NCBI RefSeq assembly: GCF_900182725.1
Contig: NZ_FXTO01000005.1
Location: 62,001 to 126,000, forward strand
Reading direction: 5' to 3'
From: Thalassovita litoralis
GTDB taxonomy: Bacteria; Pseudomonadota; Alphaproteobacteria; Rhodobacterales; Rhodobacteraceae
Length of the DNA stretch: 64,000 nt
Shown here piece after piece: positions 8,265-16,488 of the stretch. Under the pieces are notes generated by a model, which was given only the letters and a program-made list of their open reading frames with translations, did not search any database and had not been told where the DNA came from. The position numbers and the translations under genes were made by a program. Within the stretch, counting starts at the first letter, position 1. Each line of letters opens with the position of its first letter.

Positions 8265-9620
8265 TTAGCTGTAAACCAGACTTGGTAGCCATGTGATGAT
8301 CTGCGGAAAGAACATACACAGCAGCAACCCGACCACCTGTAGCGCAAGGAACGGCAAGGCGGATTTGAAAATATCCGACATCGGAATTTCCGCCGGGGCC
8401 ACCCCGCGCAGATAGAACAGTGCATAGCCGAACGGCGGGCTAAGGAAGCTCATCTGCATGTTCACCAGATACAGAACGCCGAACCACAGAACCAGATCGT
8501 CGGTGGTTTCCAGCCCGAACGCCTGCGCGCCAAGCGCCTTGACGATGGGCACAAAGATCGGAACGCACAGCAGCAGGATGCCCACCCAATCCAAAAACAT
8601 ACCCAGAATGATCAGCACGATTTGCATGATGATCAGGATGCCCCACGGGCCAAATCCGGTGGATTGCAACGCGTTTTGCACGAATTGCTGACCACCCTCC
8701 AGCACGTACAGCCCGACAAAGATCGTCGCGCCGAACATGATCCACAGCACCATTGCCGATGCTTTCAGGGTGCCGATTGATGCCTCGCGGATGGTTTGCC
8801 AGTCCAGCTTGCGGTGGATGGCGGCCACGATGAACGCGCCAAAGGTGCCGATCCCGGCAGCTTCCACGGGGGTTGCCACGCCGGTAAAGATCACGCCCAA
8901 CACCACGACGATCAGCATGATCGGGGCGGCCATGTTGCCCATCAGGCGCATTTTTTCCGCAGTGGAAATGCGTTCTTCGATCGGGATGGGCGGGCCAAGG
9001 TCCGGGTTGATATAGCTGCGCACGACCACATACAGCACATACATCCCCGACAGCAGCAGACCCGGAATAACCGCACCGATGAACAGTTCGCCCACGGATT
9101 GTTCGGCCACAACCGCATAGATGATCGCCAGAATGGACGGCGGGATCAGGATGCCCAGCGTCCCCCCGGCCATGATGGACCCCATCGCGATTTTCGGATC
9201 ATACCCACGTTTCAGCATGGCGGGCAGGGCGATAATCCCCATTGTCACCACCGCCGCGCCGATCACGCCAACCATCGCTGCCAGCACGGTCGAGGCAATG
9301 ATCGTTGCCGCCGCAAGGCCACCTTTGACGCCGCCCAGAACCTTGTAGATCACATCGAACATGTCGTTGATGATCCCGGCCCTTTCCAGCATTGACGCCA
9401 TAAAGATAAATAACGGGATGGCCGATAGCTGATAGTTGGTCATCTGCGGGAAAATCCGGCTGGGCACGATATTCAGCGCCCGTTCGTCCCCCAGAATGAA
9501 CAGGAACACACAGGCCAGACCGCCGGTGACAAAGGCCAGCGGAAGCCCCGCCATCAGCAGCACCAGCAGCGACCCGAACATGATGAGTGTCAGCCACTCG
9601 ATTCCAATATCAAGTCCCAT
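8265..9620 (-). CDS. dctM: TRAP transporter large permease subunit, DctM family
   Basis: A 451-residue polytopic protein with about 12 membrane segments. The DctM hallmarks are ATIIASTVLAAMVGVIGAA (about residues 95-113) and GGTLGILIPPSILAIIYAV (about 150-168). It is the transport channel of a second TRAP system. It follows the dctQ-fusion gene by three bases on the minus strand, so translation is probably coupled. Gene order is dctP, dctQ, dctM. The unit converges on the mat genes, so malonate is an attractive but unproven cargo. Confidence 0.95.
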   Translation of the reverse strand: MGLDIGIEWLTLIMFGSLLVLLMAGLPLAFVTGGLACVFLFILGDERALNIVPSRIFPQMTNYQLSAIPLFIFMASMLERAGIINDMFDVIYKVLGGVKGGLAAATIIASTVLAAMVGVIGAAVVTMGIIALPAMLKRGYDPKIAMGSIMAGGTLGILIPPSILAIIYAVVAEQSVGELFIGAVIPGLLLSGMYVLYVVVRSYINPDLGPPIPIEERISTAEKMRLMGNMAAPIMLIVVVLGVIFTGVATPVEAAGIGTFGAFIVAAIHRKLDWQTIREASIGTLKASAMVLWIMFGATIFVGLYVLEGGQQFVQNALQSTGFGPWGILIIMQIVLIILGMFLDWVGILLLCVPIFVPIVKALGAQAFGLETTDDLVLWFGVLYLVNMQMSFLSPPFGYALFYLRGVAPAEIPMSDIFKSALPFLALQVVGLLLCMFFPQIITWLPSLVYS

Positions 9621-9623
9621 GCG

Positions 9624-10946
9624 TCACGCCCCCTTCACCACGGCGCGCACGTCCTGCGCCAGCTTGGAAATGCCCTGCAACACCAGCAGCAGGCCACCCA
9701 ACACCATGACCCATTTCATCGGCCAAAGCGGAATCTCCCATTCGTTGAAACTGATTTCGCCCCAGCGGATGTTCGGATCGGTCCATTGTGCCAGATTCAG
9801 ACCGCCCAGCATTTCGCCAAAGCTGATCTGCCCCCGCGCCCAATCCGAAATGACCGAGTTACCCGTAGGCACCGCGATAGCATCGAAGGCGAAGATATAA
9901 GATGTCACCAGCAGCGTACCGGCGAAGATGAAGAAAAAGATCGAGGTCAGCAAATCGACCCATGCCTTTTTCTTGCGCGGCATCGGGGCATAGAAGATGT
10001 CCACCCGCACATGGCTTTCGCACAGCATCGCATAGGCACCCGCGATCAGGTATTGCATCCCGAACATCAGATACATGGATTCATGTGCCCAGTTGGTCGG
10101 GCTGTTGAACACATAGCGGCTGATGACCTCGAAATAATAGACAAAGACCGCAAGCACCGCCCAATAGCTGACGAATTCACCGCAAAACAGCGATAGCCGG
10201 TCAATCCAGCCGGTCCAGCCTTCGGAAACGTGGCGGGAATCGTCCTGTAGTTCTTCCTCTTCCAGCGCTTTCAGGGCTTTTTCGGTTTCTGTCAGTTCTT
10301 GTTTGGGCGGAATGGCAGCATCGGCTTTGCGCAGCAATCCGGGCAAAAGCACCGCATCCAGCAGCATCGCCGCAAGCAGCAGATAGAAGGCATAGGCCGA
10401 CATGCTGTGCCAGAATTCATACTTTTCACGGGCGGCGGCTTCCACGGGCAGGGCCGCAGTTTTTTCAGCCGTTGCGCGGTCGATGATCTGGGTGCCTTTT
10501 TCGATCCGGTCCTCGGCTCGTTTCACCTTTTTTTCCGCGCTGCGTTTGGCGAAACTACCGTCTTCGGCGGCGGCCAGCTCGGCGCGTAGTTCATCCAGAC
10601 CGTCGCGTGCGGATTTCACCCGTTCGGTTTCACGCTGAATGGCACTGTCAGCCATACGCACGGCATTGGCCGCATCTGACAGATCGGATCGCGCACCGGC
10701 GCTTTGGTCGTTGGATACCAAAATCGCCAGAAAAACCGGGATAAACAGCAAGCCCAGCAAGCTTTTGAGATAGAACCGGTGCAGCCCCATCATGCCGCCG
10801 GTGATCAGGATCATATAGCCCAACAGCAGCGAATGCTTTGGGTTTTCGTTTTTTGGCCGCTTGGCCAGCGCCATCGCCACAATTGGGAACAGGATCAAAC
10901 CCACCCAATAGGCCCAATGGGGCAAGGTAAATTCGAGACTTGGCAT
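9624..10946 (-). CDS. dctQ: TRAP small permease subunit (DctQ) with N-terminal TM2-like and coiled-coil extension
   Basis: A 440-residue protein, more than twice the usual DctQ length of about 160-200. Residues 1-80 hold membrane segments with a TM2-domain-like core (GGMMGLHRFYLKS, 50-62). Residues about 90-170 are charged and helical and look like a coiled coil (RETERVKSARDGLDELRAEL). Residues 180-205 form another membrane segment. The DctQ domain proper runs from about 250 to 435 (VISRYVFNSPTNWAHE, 274-289, is the typical motif). It bridges binding protein and large permease. The start has a GAGAGGGG ribosome site. A stem-loop separates it from the upstream dctP gene. The fusion is the odd point; the function of the extension is unknown. 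Confidence 0.9.
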   Translation of the reverse strand: MPSLEFTLPHWAYWVGLILFPIVAMALAKRPKNENPKHSLLLGYMILITGGMMGLHRFYLKSLLGLLFIPVFLAILVSNDQSAGARSDLSDAANAVRMADSAIQRETERVKSARDGLDELRAELAAAEDGSFAKRSAEKKVKRAEDRIEKGTQIIDRATAEKTAALPVEAAAREKYEFWHSMSAYAFYLLLAAMLLDAVLLPGLLRKADAAIPPKQELTETEKALKALEEEELQDDSRHVSEGWTGWIDRLSLFCGEFVSYWAVLAVFVYYFEVISRYVFNSPTNWAHESMYLMFGMQYLIAGAYAMLCESHVRVDIFYAPMPRKKKAWVDLLTSIFFFIFAGTLLVTSYIFAFDAIAVPTGNSVISDWARGQISFGEMLGGLNLAQWTDPNIRWGEISFNEWEIPLWPMKWVMVLGGLLLVLQGISKLAQDVRAVVKGA

Positions 10947-10983
10947 GCCACCCCTCTCAGTCTCTGAGTGCTAAAGTTGGAAA

Positions 10984-11010
10984 GCCCCGCATCCCGGCGG
11001 GATACGGGGC
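10984..11010 (-). promoter_or_regulatory. Intercistronic stem-loop between dctP and dctQ
   Basis: GCCCCGCATCCC / GGGATACGGGGC with a 3-base loop: a 12-bp stem with one mismatch, 21-47 bases after the dctP stop. There is no T-run, so partial termination or 3'-end protection of the abundant binding-protein message is likely. Confidence 0.65.
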
Positions 11011-11030
11011 AGGCGCGGTTGACCCGCGTC

Positions 11031-12131
11031 TTACAGGTCCAGTTCCAGACCCTGAATTTGATCCTTGGTCACATAGCCCAGCGAACCGGACATCATGTAA
11101 TCCAGTTGGATCTTGAACACGCGGGCCGCGTTTTTGTCGCGGTTGGCGTATTTGAACCAGATCGGAACGGCGACTTCGGTCATCAGTTCCACGTCGTCCT
11201 GTGTCAGGCGGGTGACTTCGGTGCCGTCGGCCTCGAATTTCGCCCAGGCTTCTTGGTCGGCCTTTTGGATCGCGGCGTGGTGGTGGATCGAATAGGATTG
11301 CGTTTCCATTTCCACGAACTGCTTCATCTGCGGGCTTAGTTTATCCCACGACGATTGACCCACGGTGATGTCCATGATGTCCACCGGCTGATAGACAGAC
11401 ATAAAGCCCGGAGGACCCATCGAGATGTATTTGGTCACCTGACTGAACCCAAGCGAGTAGTTGACCGCCGGACCCACATAGTCGGCCACGTCGATCGTTC
11501 CCTTTTCCAGCGCCGGGAAGATTTCCGAGCCGGGCAGAACCGTGGTTTCCGCGCCAAGTTCGGTGAATAGTTCGGCCACCATACCGCCGGGCATCCGCAT
11601 CTTGCGCCCGCGGAAGTCATCGACGGACCGGATTGGCACCTTCGAGTGGATGATGTTCGGGCCGTGATGCACCGGGCCCACGAAATGCATCCCCTGCGCG
11701 GCATATAGTTCGCGCGCGATGTCCAGACCGCCAAGGCCGTAATAGAACACGTCAAATTCATGCGGGTTACGCAGTGCCAGCGGATAGCTGGTCAGGAATG
11801 TCGCTGCGGGAATGATCCCCTGCGCGTAGATGGTAAACGGGTTCACCGCGTCCAGAACACCGTTTTTCACGGCATCGAACAGTTGGAAATCGCCAACCAC
11901 ATCATTCGCGCCGAAAGGTTGGAATGCCAGCTCGCCGCCGGTTTTTTCCACGATGGTGGCGCACCAGTCTTTGAAAATCTGCAAGCCCGCGCCGCCCGGC
12001 CAGGATGTTTGAATTTTCCAGGTGGTCGTTTGCCCCGCCGCCGTGGCGATTGACGGCGCAGCCAGACCGGCCGCCCCCATCACGGCCATGTTCCGCAGCG
12101 CAAGACGCCGCGAGATTGACTTGTTTCGCAT
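11031..12131 (-). CDS. dctP: TRAP transporter solute-binding protein, DctP family, Tat-exported
   Basis: A 366-residue periplasmic binding protein. The N-terminus has a twin-arginine signal (SRRLALRNMAVMG, Arg8-Arg9) and a cleavage region near IATAAG, so it is exported folded by Tat rather than Sec. The mature part begins TTTWKIQTSWPGGAG and contains SVDDFRGRKMRMPGGM and the YVGPAVNYSLGF segment, reminiscent of the 2-oxoacid-binding TakP branch. That substrate guess is weak. The ATG start has an ideal GGGAGGAG ribosome site; a TTG five codons upstream is less likely. It is the first gene of the dctP-dctQ-dctM operon, with a long regulatory region upstream shared with a divergent GntR gene. 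Confidence 0.93.
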   Translation of the reverse strand: MRNKSISRRLALRNMAVMGAAGLAAPSIATAAGQTTTWKIQTSWPGGAGLQIFKDWCATIVEKTGGELAFQPFGANDVVGDFQLFDAVKNGVLDAVNPFTIYAQGIIPAATFLTSYPLALRNPHEFDVFYYGLGGLDIARELYAAQGMHFVGPVHHGPNIIHSKVPIRSVDDFRGRKMRMPGGMVAELFTELGAETTVLPGSEIFPALEKGTIDVADYVGPAVNYSLGFSQVTKYISMGPPGFMSVYQPVDIMDITVGQSSWDKLSPQMKQFVEMETQSYSIHHHAAIQKADQEAWAKFEADGTEVTRLTQDDVELMTEVAVPIWFKYANRDKNAARVFKIQLDYMMSGSLGYVTKDQIQGLELDL

Positions 12132-12220
12132 TGTTTCTCCTCCCAATTCATCCGGGCAGGGGGGGTTGCCCCATGATCCTGCCGGTTGCGGCGCAGGGGT
12201 GCAGCCCTGCGCATGCCTCT

Positions 12221-12247
12221 AAATTGGTAACTTTAATTTTCCAATTT
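12221..12247. promoter_or_regulatory. Inverted repeat AAATTGG-N13-CCAATTT upstream of TRAP dctP
   Basis: Perfect 7-base arms with a 13-base spacer, about 90-116 bases before the dctP start. Read on the minus strand, TTGGAA in the repeat could serve as a -35 element with a TAGAGG -10-like element 17 bases on. A likely operator for this TRAP operon; the cognate regulator is unknown. Confidence 0.45.
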
Positions 12248-12306
12248 GCATAGAAAATTTTGAATCCGTATCGGAATCTAAAAAATATCCTTAATAATCA
12301 ATGTTA

Positions 12307-12335
12307 TGATTTTTGTCGTGCTGGGATAAAAATCA
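12307..12335. promoter_or_regulatory. Inverted repeat TGATTTTT-N13-AAAAATCA
   Basis: Perfect 8-base arms, again with a 13-base spacer, 60 bases beyond the previous repeat. The shared geometry hints at a second dimer-binding site, though the A/T-rich arms could arise by chance. Confidence 0.35.
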
Positions 12336-12530
12336 AAAATTGGTTGGTTTTTCTGCAACTGCATTCGGCAGAGGGTAAACAATACGCTATCGTACTGTAT
12401 CCTTTCGAAGGGGGGTGGTCCCGGTGAATGCTGTCGGAAAATGGGGCGGCTGGTGTTCTTCTGACGCGGTGTATTTAACGGCTGTGTTCAAAAATCTGTT
12501 GACGAGTCCCGAGTCGCCACATAGCCTGAT

Positions 12531-12589
12531 TGTCGGACACTACGACTGTGACACAATAAGGGGAGGTATTGTGAAACGACTGTCAGACG
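12531..12589 (+). promoter_or_regulatory. Pair of TGTCNGAC(A/G) sites upstream of the GntR gene
   Basis: TGTCGGACA (12531-12539) is a perfect palindrome around a central base; TGTCAGACG (12581-12589) is a near copy 50 bases away. Sites of this TGTC-N-GACA shape are typical of FadR/GntR proteins of the FCD type, so these are probably operators of the downstream regulator. A TTGACG -35-like element lies at 12499-12504. Confidence 0.5.
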
Positions 12590-12609
12590 CGGGGACTCCG
12601 CGCCCGTAA
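12571..12609 (+). other. Possible 12-codon leader reading frame
   Basis: A GTG start with a strong GGGAGG ribosome site four bases upstream, 12 codons and a TAA stop (VKRLSDAGTPRP), followed one base later by a hairpin. The order ribosome site, tiny frame, hairpin, regulator gene resembles a leader, but it may be accidental. Confidence 0.25.
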
Positions 12610-12610
12610 C

Positions 12611-12633
12611 GCCAGTTCGATCCATGAACTGGC
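12611..12633 (+). promoter_or_regulatory. Hairpin in the leader of the GntR operon
   Basis: GCCAGTTC-GATCCAT-GAACTGGC: a perfect 8-bp stem with a 7-base loop. There is no T-run. Its position right after the short frame and about 140 bases before the regulator start allows a role in transcript control. Confidence 0.4.
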
Positions 12634-12773
12634 ACCGGATGAATTAATCACAGATGAAACAACGCCCATTCCAACCGGGACCGCCGGGGAATGACGTGTG
12701 ACGTGTTGCTTGCCGGATGTTGGACCGCATCCGGGATGTGAACCCTTGCGGCCATAAGAAAGGAACTGCCCCG

Positions 12774-13520
12774 TTGAGCCTGCACGCCGAACCCCTGAAG
12801 GTGAATTATGCCTATCAGCAAATTGCTGACCGCATTCAGGAGCAAATCCTTGAAGGCAGCCTGAAGCCGGGTGAAAAACTGCCCGGAGAGATGGAACTGG
12901 CCCAGATGTTCGGTGTGACGCGCTCGACCGTGCGCGAAGGGTTGCGGCAATTGGAACAGGACGGGTTCGTATTCCGGCCTTCGCCCCGGCGGCTAGAGGT
13001 CAGGCTGCCTGCTGCTGACCAGCTAAGCAGCCGCGCAGGCCGGGCAATGGCGCTGATGAAGGTGACGTTTCGCGAATTGTGGCAGGTCACGATGGAAACC
13101 GAACCTTTGGCTGCCAAACTGGCTGTTCAACGCGCGACCGAGGCTGAAATCGCGGAATTGCAGTGCATTCACGATCGACTGGTCGCGGCCAAGGGCGATC
13201 TGGACCGGACCGTGCAATTGGATACGCAGTTTCATTCCGCCATCGCGGAATATGGAAAAAACCGAGTGCTGAATCTGGCGCGCGAACCGATTGCCCTGCT
13301 CTTGTTTCAAGGGCTGACTCAGATCGTGCAGCCCGTGCCGCAATCCTATGCCCGGCAAATCACGGCGCATGGCAACATTCTGAACGCGATCCGCGATCGG
13401 GATGCCGACCTAGCCAGCTTTTGGGCGCGCAAACATATTCAAGACTTCTGGCGCGGCGTTTGTATTGCCGGTCTGGAAGATGCCCCTGCCATCAAAAACC
13501 CCAAGAGCCTGACAACATGA
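12774..13520 (+). CDS. GntR family regulator (FadR subfamily, FCD domain)
   Basis: About 248 residues. The winged helix is clear (GEKLPGEMELAQMFGVTRS, then TVREGLRQLEQDGFVF), followed by a helical FCD ligand domain with histidines in TQFHSAIAEYGKN and ITAHGNILNAI. The start is uncertain: I chose a TTG with an AAGAAAGGA ribosome site; a start up to 19 codons earlier is possible. The stop codon overlaps the start of the kinase gene (ATGA), so regulator and kinase are translationally coupled, and the regulator most likely controls the kinase-TRAP-ligase operon by itself. Confidence 0.88.
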   Translation: MSLHAEPLKVNYAYQQIADRIQEQILEGSLKPGEKLPGEMELAQMFGVTRSTVREGLRQLEQDGFVFRPSPRRLEVRLPAADQLSSRAGRAMALMKVTFRELWQVTMETEPLAAKLAVQRATEAEIAELQCIHDRLVAAKGDLDRTVQLDTQFHSAIAEYGKNRVLNLAREPIALLLFQGLTQIVQPVPQSYARQITAHGNILNAIRDRDADLASFWARKHIQDFWRGVCIAGLEDAPAIKNPKSLTT

Positions 13521-14533
13521 CGATTGAACCTGATTTCAACCCCAAGGATCTGGAACGCGCGATGGGTGGCCCCGTGCTGCTGGACCCTGTTGCCAGCGGT
13601 CAATCCAACCCCACTTGGTTCGTGACGTCGGGCGATCAGAAATTGGTGCTGCGCAAAAAACCCGCCGGGGCGACGCTGAACAGCGCCCATGCCATCGAAC
13701 GGGAATACCGTGTGATGAAGGCGCTTGCCGGGTCGGGCGTGCCGGTTCCGGCCATGATCCGGCTGGAAGAAGACGCCAGCGTTATCGGCACTCCGTTTTA
13801 TCTGATGCAGCGCATGGCGGGGCAAGCCAGTGAAAACAGCGCCCTGCCAGATTTGTCCACTGAACAGCGCGGGGGCTTTTTCGCGCAGGCGGCGGATATT
13901 CTGGCGCGGTTGCACAGGCTGGACTGGCAGGCCGCCGGGTTGTCGGATTTTGGCCGCAGCGGCGATTACTATGCCCGGCAGGTGCGCCGCTGGGTGCGCC
14001 AGTGGCAGGACAGCGGCACGCGCAAGGATGCGGTGATTGATGGGCTGGCCGATTGGTTCGCCGCGAATATTCCCGCGCCGCAACCCACAACGATTGTGCA
14101 TGGGGATTTCCGGGTGGGGAACCTGCTGTTTGATCCGGCGGTGGGGCAGGTGTCTGCGGTGCTGGATTGGGAATTGTCCACCTTGGGCGACCCGCTGGCC
14201 GATCTAGCGCATTGGTGCATGTTCTATGACATGGGGCCAGACCAGTTGGGCGGGCTGAACGGGTTGGACCTGCCTGCGCTGAACATCCCCGATGCGGCCG
14301 CGTTTCTGGATATGTATCGTCAGGCGGGCGGTTGCGATGCCCCGCTGACCCCGTTCCACCGCGCTTTTGCGCTGTTCCGTATGTCGGTGATTTTCGAAGG
14401 GATCGCTGCGCGGGTCCGCAGTGGGCAGGCCGTTAATTCCGAAGCCGCCGCCGTGGGCGCATTGGCCCCCGATCTGGCCCGACTGGCCGATGCAATCCTG
14501 TCCGGCGACCGCGCCGGTAACGCCAGTCTTTAA
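13517..14533 (+). CDS. Phosphotransferase of the APH/ACAD10-like family
   Basis: A 338-residue protein-kinase-fold small-molecule phosphotransferase. Visible elements are the ATP-contacting Lys region KLVLRKKPAG (about 43-51), the Glu helix HAIEREYRVMKAL, the catalytic loop HGDFRVGNLLFD (195-206; Asp197, Asn202) and the Mg-binding Asp in VLDWELSTLGDPLADLAHW (about 215-233). This WELSTLGDPLADL form is typical of the group that includes the mammalian ACAD10/11 kinase domain and bacterial LvaA, which phosphorylate 4-hydroxyacyl-CoA compounds; antibiotic resistance is unlikely. Cotranscription with TRAP genes and an acyl-CoA synthetase fits catabolism of a hydroxy acid. The ATG overlaps the regulator stop by four bases. 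Confidence 0.85.
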   Translation: MTIEPDFNPKDLERAMGGPVLLDPVASGQSNPTWFVTSGDQKLVLRKKPAGATLNSAHAIEREYRVMKALAGSGVPVPAMIRLEEDASVIGTPFYLMQRMAGQASENSALPDLSTEQRGGFFAQAADILARLHRLDWQAAGLSDFGRSGDYYARQVRRWVRQWQDSGTRKDAVIDGLADWFAANIPAPQPTTIVHGDFRVGNLLFDPAVGQVSAVLDWELSTLGDPLADLAHWCMFYDMGPDQLGGLNGLDLPALNIPDAAAFLDMYRQAGGCDAPLTPFHRAFALFRMSVIFEGIAARVRSGQAVNSEAAAVGALAPDLARLADAILSGDRAGNASL

Positions 14534-14653
14534 CCCGTAACCGCAGCGTTCCAACACAAGTCAGGGAGACACGGAACGATCACAAATTCCACAACCAGTT
14601 CGCCGTTTCGCGCAGGAGGACGCGCGGGATCAGCCAGAAACGGTTGTCGAAGA

Positions 14654-14673
14654 CCGGCCCGCGTTGGGGCCGG
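14654..14673 (+). promoter_or_regulatory. GC-rich hairpin upstream of TRAP dctP
   Basis: CCGGCCC-GCGTTG-GGGCCGG, a 7-bp stem in the 205-base gap between kinase and dctP. No T-run; it may terminate or process the upstream message. The rest of this gap shows no gene. Confidence 0.4.
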
Positions 14674-14738
14674 ATGGCAGGCTGGTCGGTAGCACCCACC
14701 AGATATTCAATTTCACACAGTCCATGAGGAGGAGGACT

Positions 14739-15881
14739 ATGATGATGACCAAAGCAATTCGGACCGCACTTTTTGGCGGCACCATGCTGGCGCTGGCAGG
14801 CGCGGCACAGGCCGACACACTACGTTATGCCGGTGGCTGGCCGCCGGGTTCCGGCCCGAACGGGGCGCTGGAAAACTATGCCGCCACGCTGGAGGGGAAC
14901 TCTGGCGGGTCACTGAAAATGAAGGTGTTCCCGCTGACGCTGCTGTCTTTTGCAGAAAGCAATGCGGGCCTGAAAGACGGGATCGCGGACCTGTCCACCA
15001 TTCTGACCCCCTATTTTTCGGCAGAATTCCCGACGCTGAACATGGTGTCCGAATTCTCGACCCTGGTCGAACTGGAAGAATACACCAGCGAGCTTAGCTC
15101 CTTGGCGTTTGCGGCGGCGGTGTCGGAATATGTAATCCTGAACTGCCCAAGCTGTCAGGACGAGGTGGCCAAGCAAAATCAGGTCTACATGGGCGCGGGC
15201 ATGACCACGTCTTATGCGCTGCAATGTACCGTCCCTGTCACCTCGCCCGAGGAACTGAAGGGCAAGCGGGTGCGCGCCGGTGGTGCCTATTGGGCGCGTT
15301 GGGCCGAAGCAATGGGCGCCGTTCCGGTGTCGATTTCGATCAACGAAACCTTCGAGGCGCTGAGCCAGGGCGTTCTGGACTGCACCGCATCCAACCCGGC
15401 AGAGCTGATCAACTTTAGCTTCGTGGACGTGGTGAAATACGTCTATCAGGGCATCCCCGGCGGCCAGTTCACCGTGCCGACCATGATCAACCGGGATCGC
15501 TGGCAGGGTCTGACCACCGAAGAACGCACCGCGCTGATGAAATCCAACGCCACGCTGGCGGCGGAAATGACCTGGGTCTATCTGCAAGAAGCCCGCGCCG
15601 GTCTGAAAAAGACCGTCGAAAAGGGTAACTTTGTCGGGCAGGCGGACGCTTCGCTGATCAGCCAGAACCAAGCCTTCATCGAATCCGACCTTGAAGCCAT
15701 CGTGGGCAACTACAAGGACAAGTTCGGCATCGAAAACGGGGCCGAGGCCAGCGCGAAAGTACGCGAACTGGTCGCCCGCTGGAGCGGTCTGGTGCAGGGC
15801 ATTGATAACCCGCAGGCGTTGGCCGATCTGTATTGGAATGAAATCTATTCCAAGGTCGATACCAGCAGCTACGGCATGTGA
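14739..15881 (+). CDS. dctP: TRAP transporter solute-binding protein, DctP family
   Basis: A 380-residue periplasmic binding protein of the third TRAP system. A Sec signal peptide covers about residues 1-25 (ending GAAQA, then DTLRYAGGW). The middle has GKRVRAGGAYWARWAEAMGA with the conserved Arg that binds the substrate carboxylate, and ETFEALSQGVLDCTASNPA. Two Cys pairs are visible (LNCPSCQ; LQC/LDC), unusual for the family and possibly forming disulfides. The start is the first of three consecutive ATGs behind a very strong AGGAGGAGGA ribosome site; upstream in-frame starts lack one. A strong stem-loop follows the stop codon, before dctQ. Confidence 0.93.
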   Translation: MMMTKAIRTALFGGTMLALAGAAQADTLRYAGGWPPGSGPNGALENYAATLEGNSGGSLKMKVFPLTLLSFAESNAGLKDGIADLSTILTPYFSAEFPTLNMVSEFSTLVELEEYTSELSSLAFAAAVSEYVILNCPSCQDEVAKQNQVYMGAGMTTSYALQCTVPVTSPEELKGKRVRAGGAYWARWAEAMGAVPVSISINETFEALSQGVLDCTASNPAELINFSFVDVVKYVYQGIPGGQFTVPTMINRDRWQGLTTEERTALMKSNATLAAEMTWVYLQEARAGLKKTVEKGNFVGQADASLISQNQAFIESDLEAIVGNYKDKFGIENGAEASAKVRELVARWSGLVQGIDNPQALADLYWNEIYSKVDTSSYGM

Positions 15882-15887
15882 TCCTGT

Positions 15888-15919
15888 CCGGGGCGCGGCG
15901 GGCTAACCCCGCGCCCCGG
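15888..15919 (+). promoter_or_regulatory. Strong intercistronic stem-loop between dctP and dctQ
   Basis: CCGGGGCGCGG, a 10-base loop, then CCGCGCCCCGG: a perfect 11-bp GC stem starting six bases after the dctP stop. There is no T-run. It probably stabilises the binding-protein message or dampens the downstream permease genes. Confidence 0.75.
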
Positions 15920-15951
15920 TCTTCTGCCAACCGACAATTCTGGAGAAGAAT

Positions 15952-16488
15952 ATGTTTCAGATTGGTAAGGGGTTGTCCTGGTTGTCGGGATTTGCCTCTG
16001 TCATAGGGACGATTTGCATCATTCTGATGATGCTGCACGTGACCGCTGATGTGACGATGCGCTTTTTGTTCAATATGCCCTTGCCGGGAACGATTACGAT
16101 CGTGGCCCATTATTACATGATCGTCGTTGTCTTTATCGGGCTTGGGGTCGCTGAACGGCAAAGCGCGCATATTTCCGTCGAAGTGGTGACTGACCTGCTG
16201 CCAAAGGCCGCGCAGGGCGTGATTGCCGTTTTGGCCGGGCTGATCACCGCAGGGGCGTTTGGCCTGCTGATGGTGCGCGGCTGGAAAGAGGCGATGTCCA
16301 AAACCGCAATCGGCGCATCCATTGAACAGGGATCGGATATGATTCCGGTCTGGCAAAGCTATTGGGCGCTGCCGCTGGGGGCCGGGCTGATGGTGATGAT
16401 TGCCGTCTATCGTGTGCTGGTTCTGCTGACCGGCAGCGAATGCGGCCTAAGCGAAAATACGGACGAGTTGGAGACTTTGCATGACTGA
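15952..16488 (+). CDS. dctQ: TRAP transporter small permease subunit, DctQ family
   Basis: A 178-residue protein with four predicted membrane segments and the DctQ motif DVTMRFLFNMPLPGT (about residues 37-51) plus RQSAHISVEVV. It couples the binding protein to the large permease. A GGAGAAG ribosome site precedes the ATG. Its last eight bases overlap the start of dctM, which implies coupled translation and equal stoichiometry. Confidence 0.93.
   Translation: MFQIGKGLSWLSGFASVIGTICIILMMLHVTADVTMRFLFNMPLPGTITIVAHYYMIVVVFIGLGVAERQSAHISVEVVTDLLPKAAQGVIAVLAGLITAGAFGLLMVRGWKEAMSKTAIGASIEQGSDMIPVWQSYWALPLGAGLMVMIAVYRVLVLLTGSECGLSENTDELETLHD

Larger units (their letters stand above)
12132..12773. other. 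Long divergent intergenic region (about 640 bases)
   Basis: This AT-richer stretch lies between the divergent TRAP dctP gene and a GntR-family regulator gene. I see no convincing conserved protein. It holds two inverted repeats on the dctP side, two TGTCNGAC-type sites on the gntR side, a possible short leader reading frame, and a hairpin, each listed separately. Confidence 0.7.

Noticed and set aside
12415-12609. 64-codon frame in the intergenic region before the GntR gene
   Set aside because: No ribosome site at its start, no homology that I recognise, and its span includes operator-like sites. Only its last 12 codons have a good start signal and are listed separately at low confidence.
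13163-13516. N-terminal extension of the kinase frame
   Set aside because: The extension runs in another frame inside the GntR gene. The ATG overlapping the GntR stop by four bases gives a full-length kinase.
13517-14533. Aminoglycoside-resistance phosphotransferase
   Set aside because: The WELSTLGDPLADL motif and metabolic operon context fit the ACAD10/LvaA-type kinases, not antibiotic phosphotransferases.
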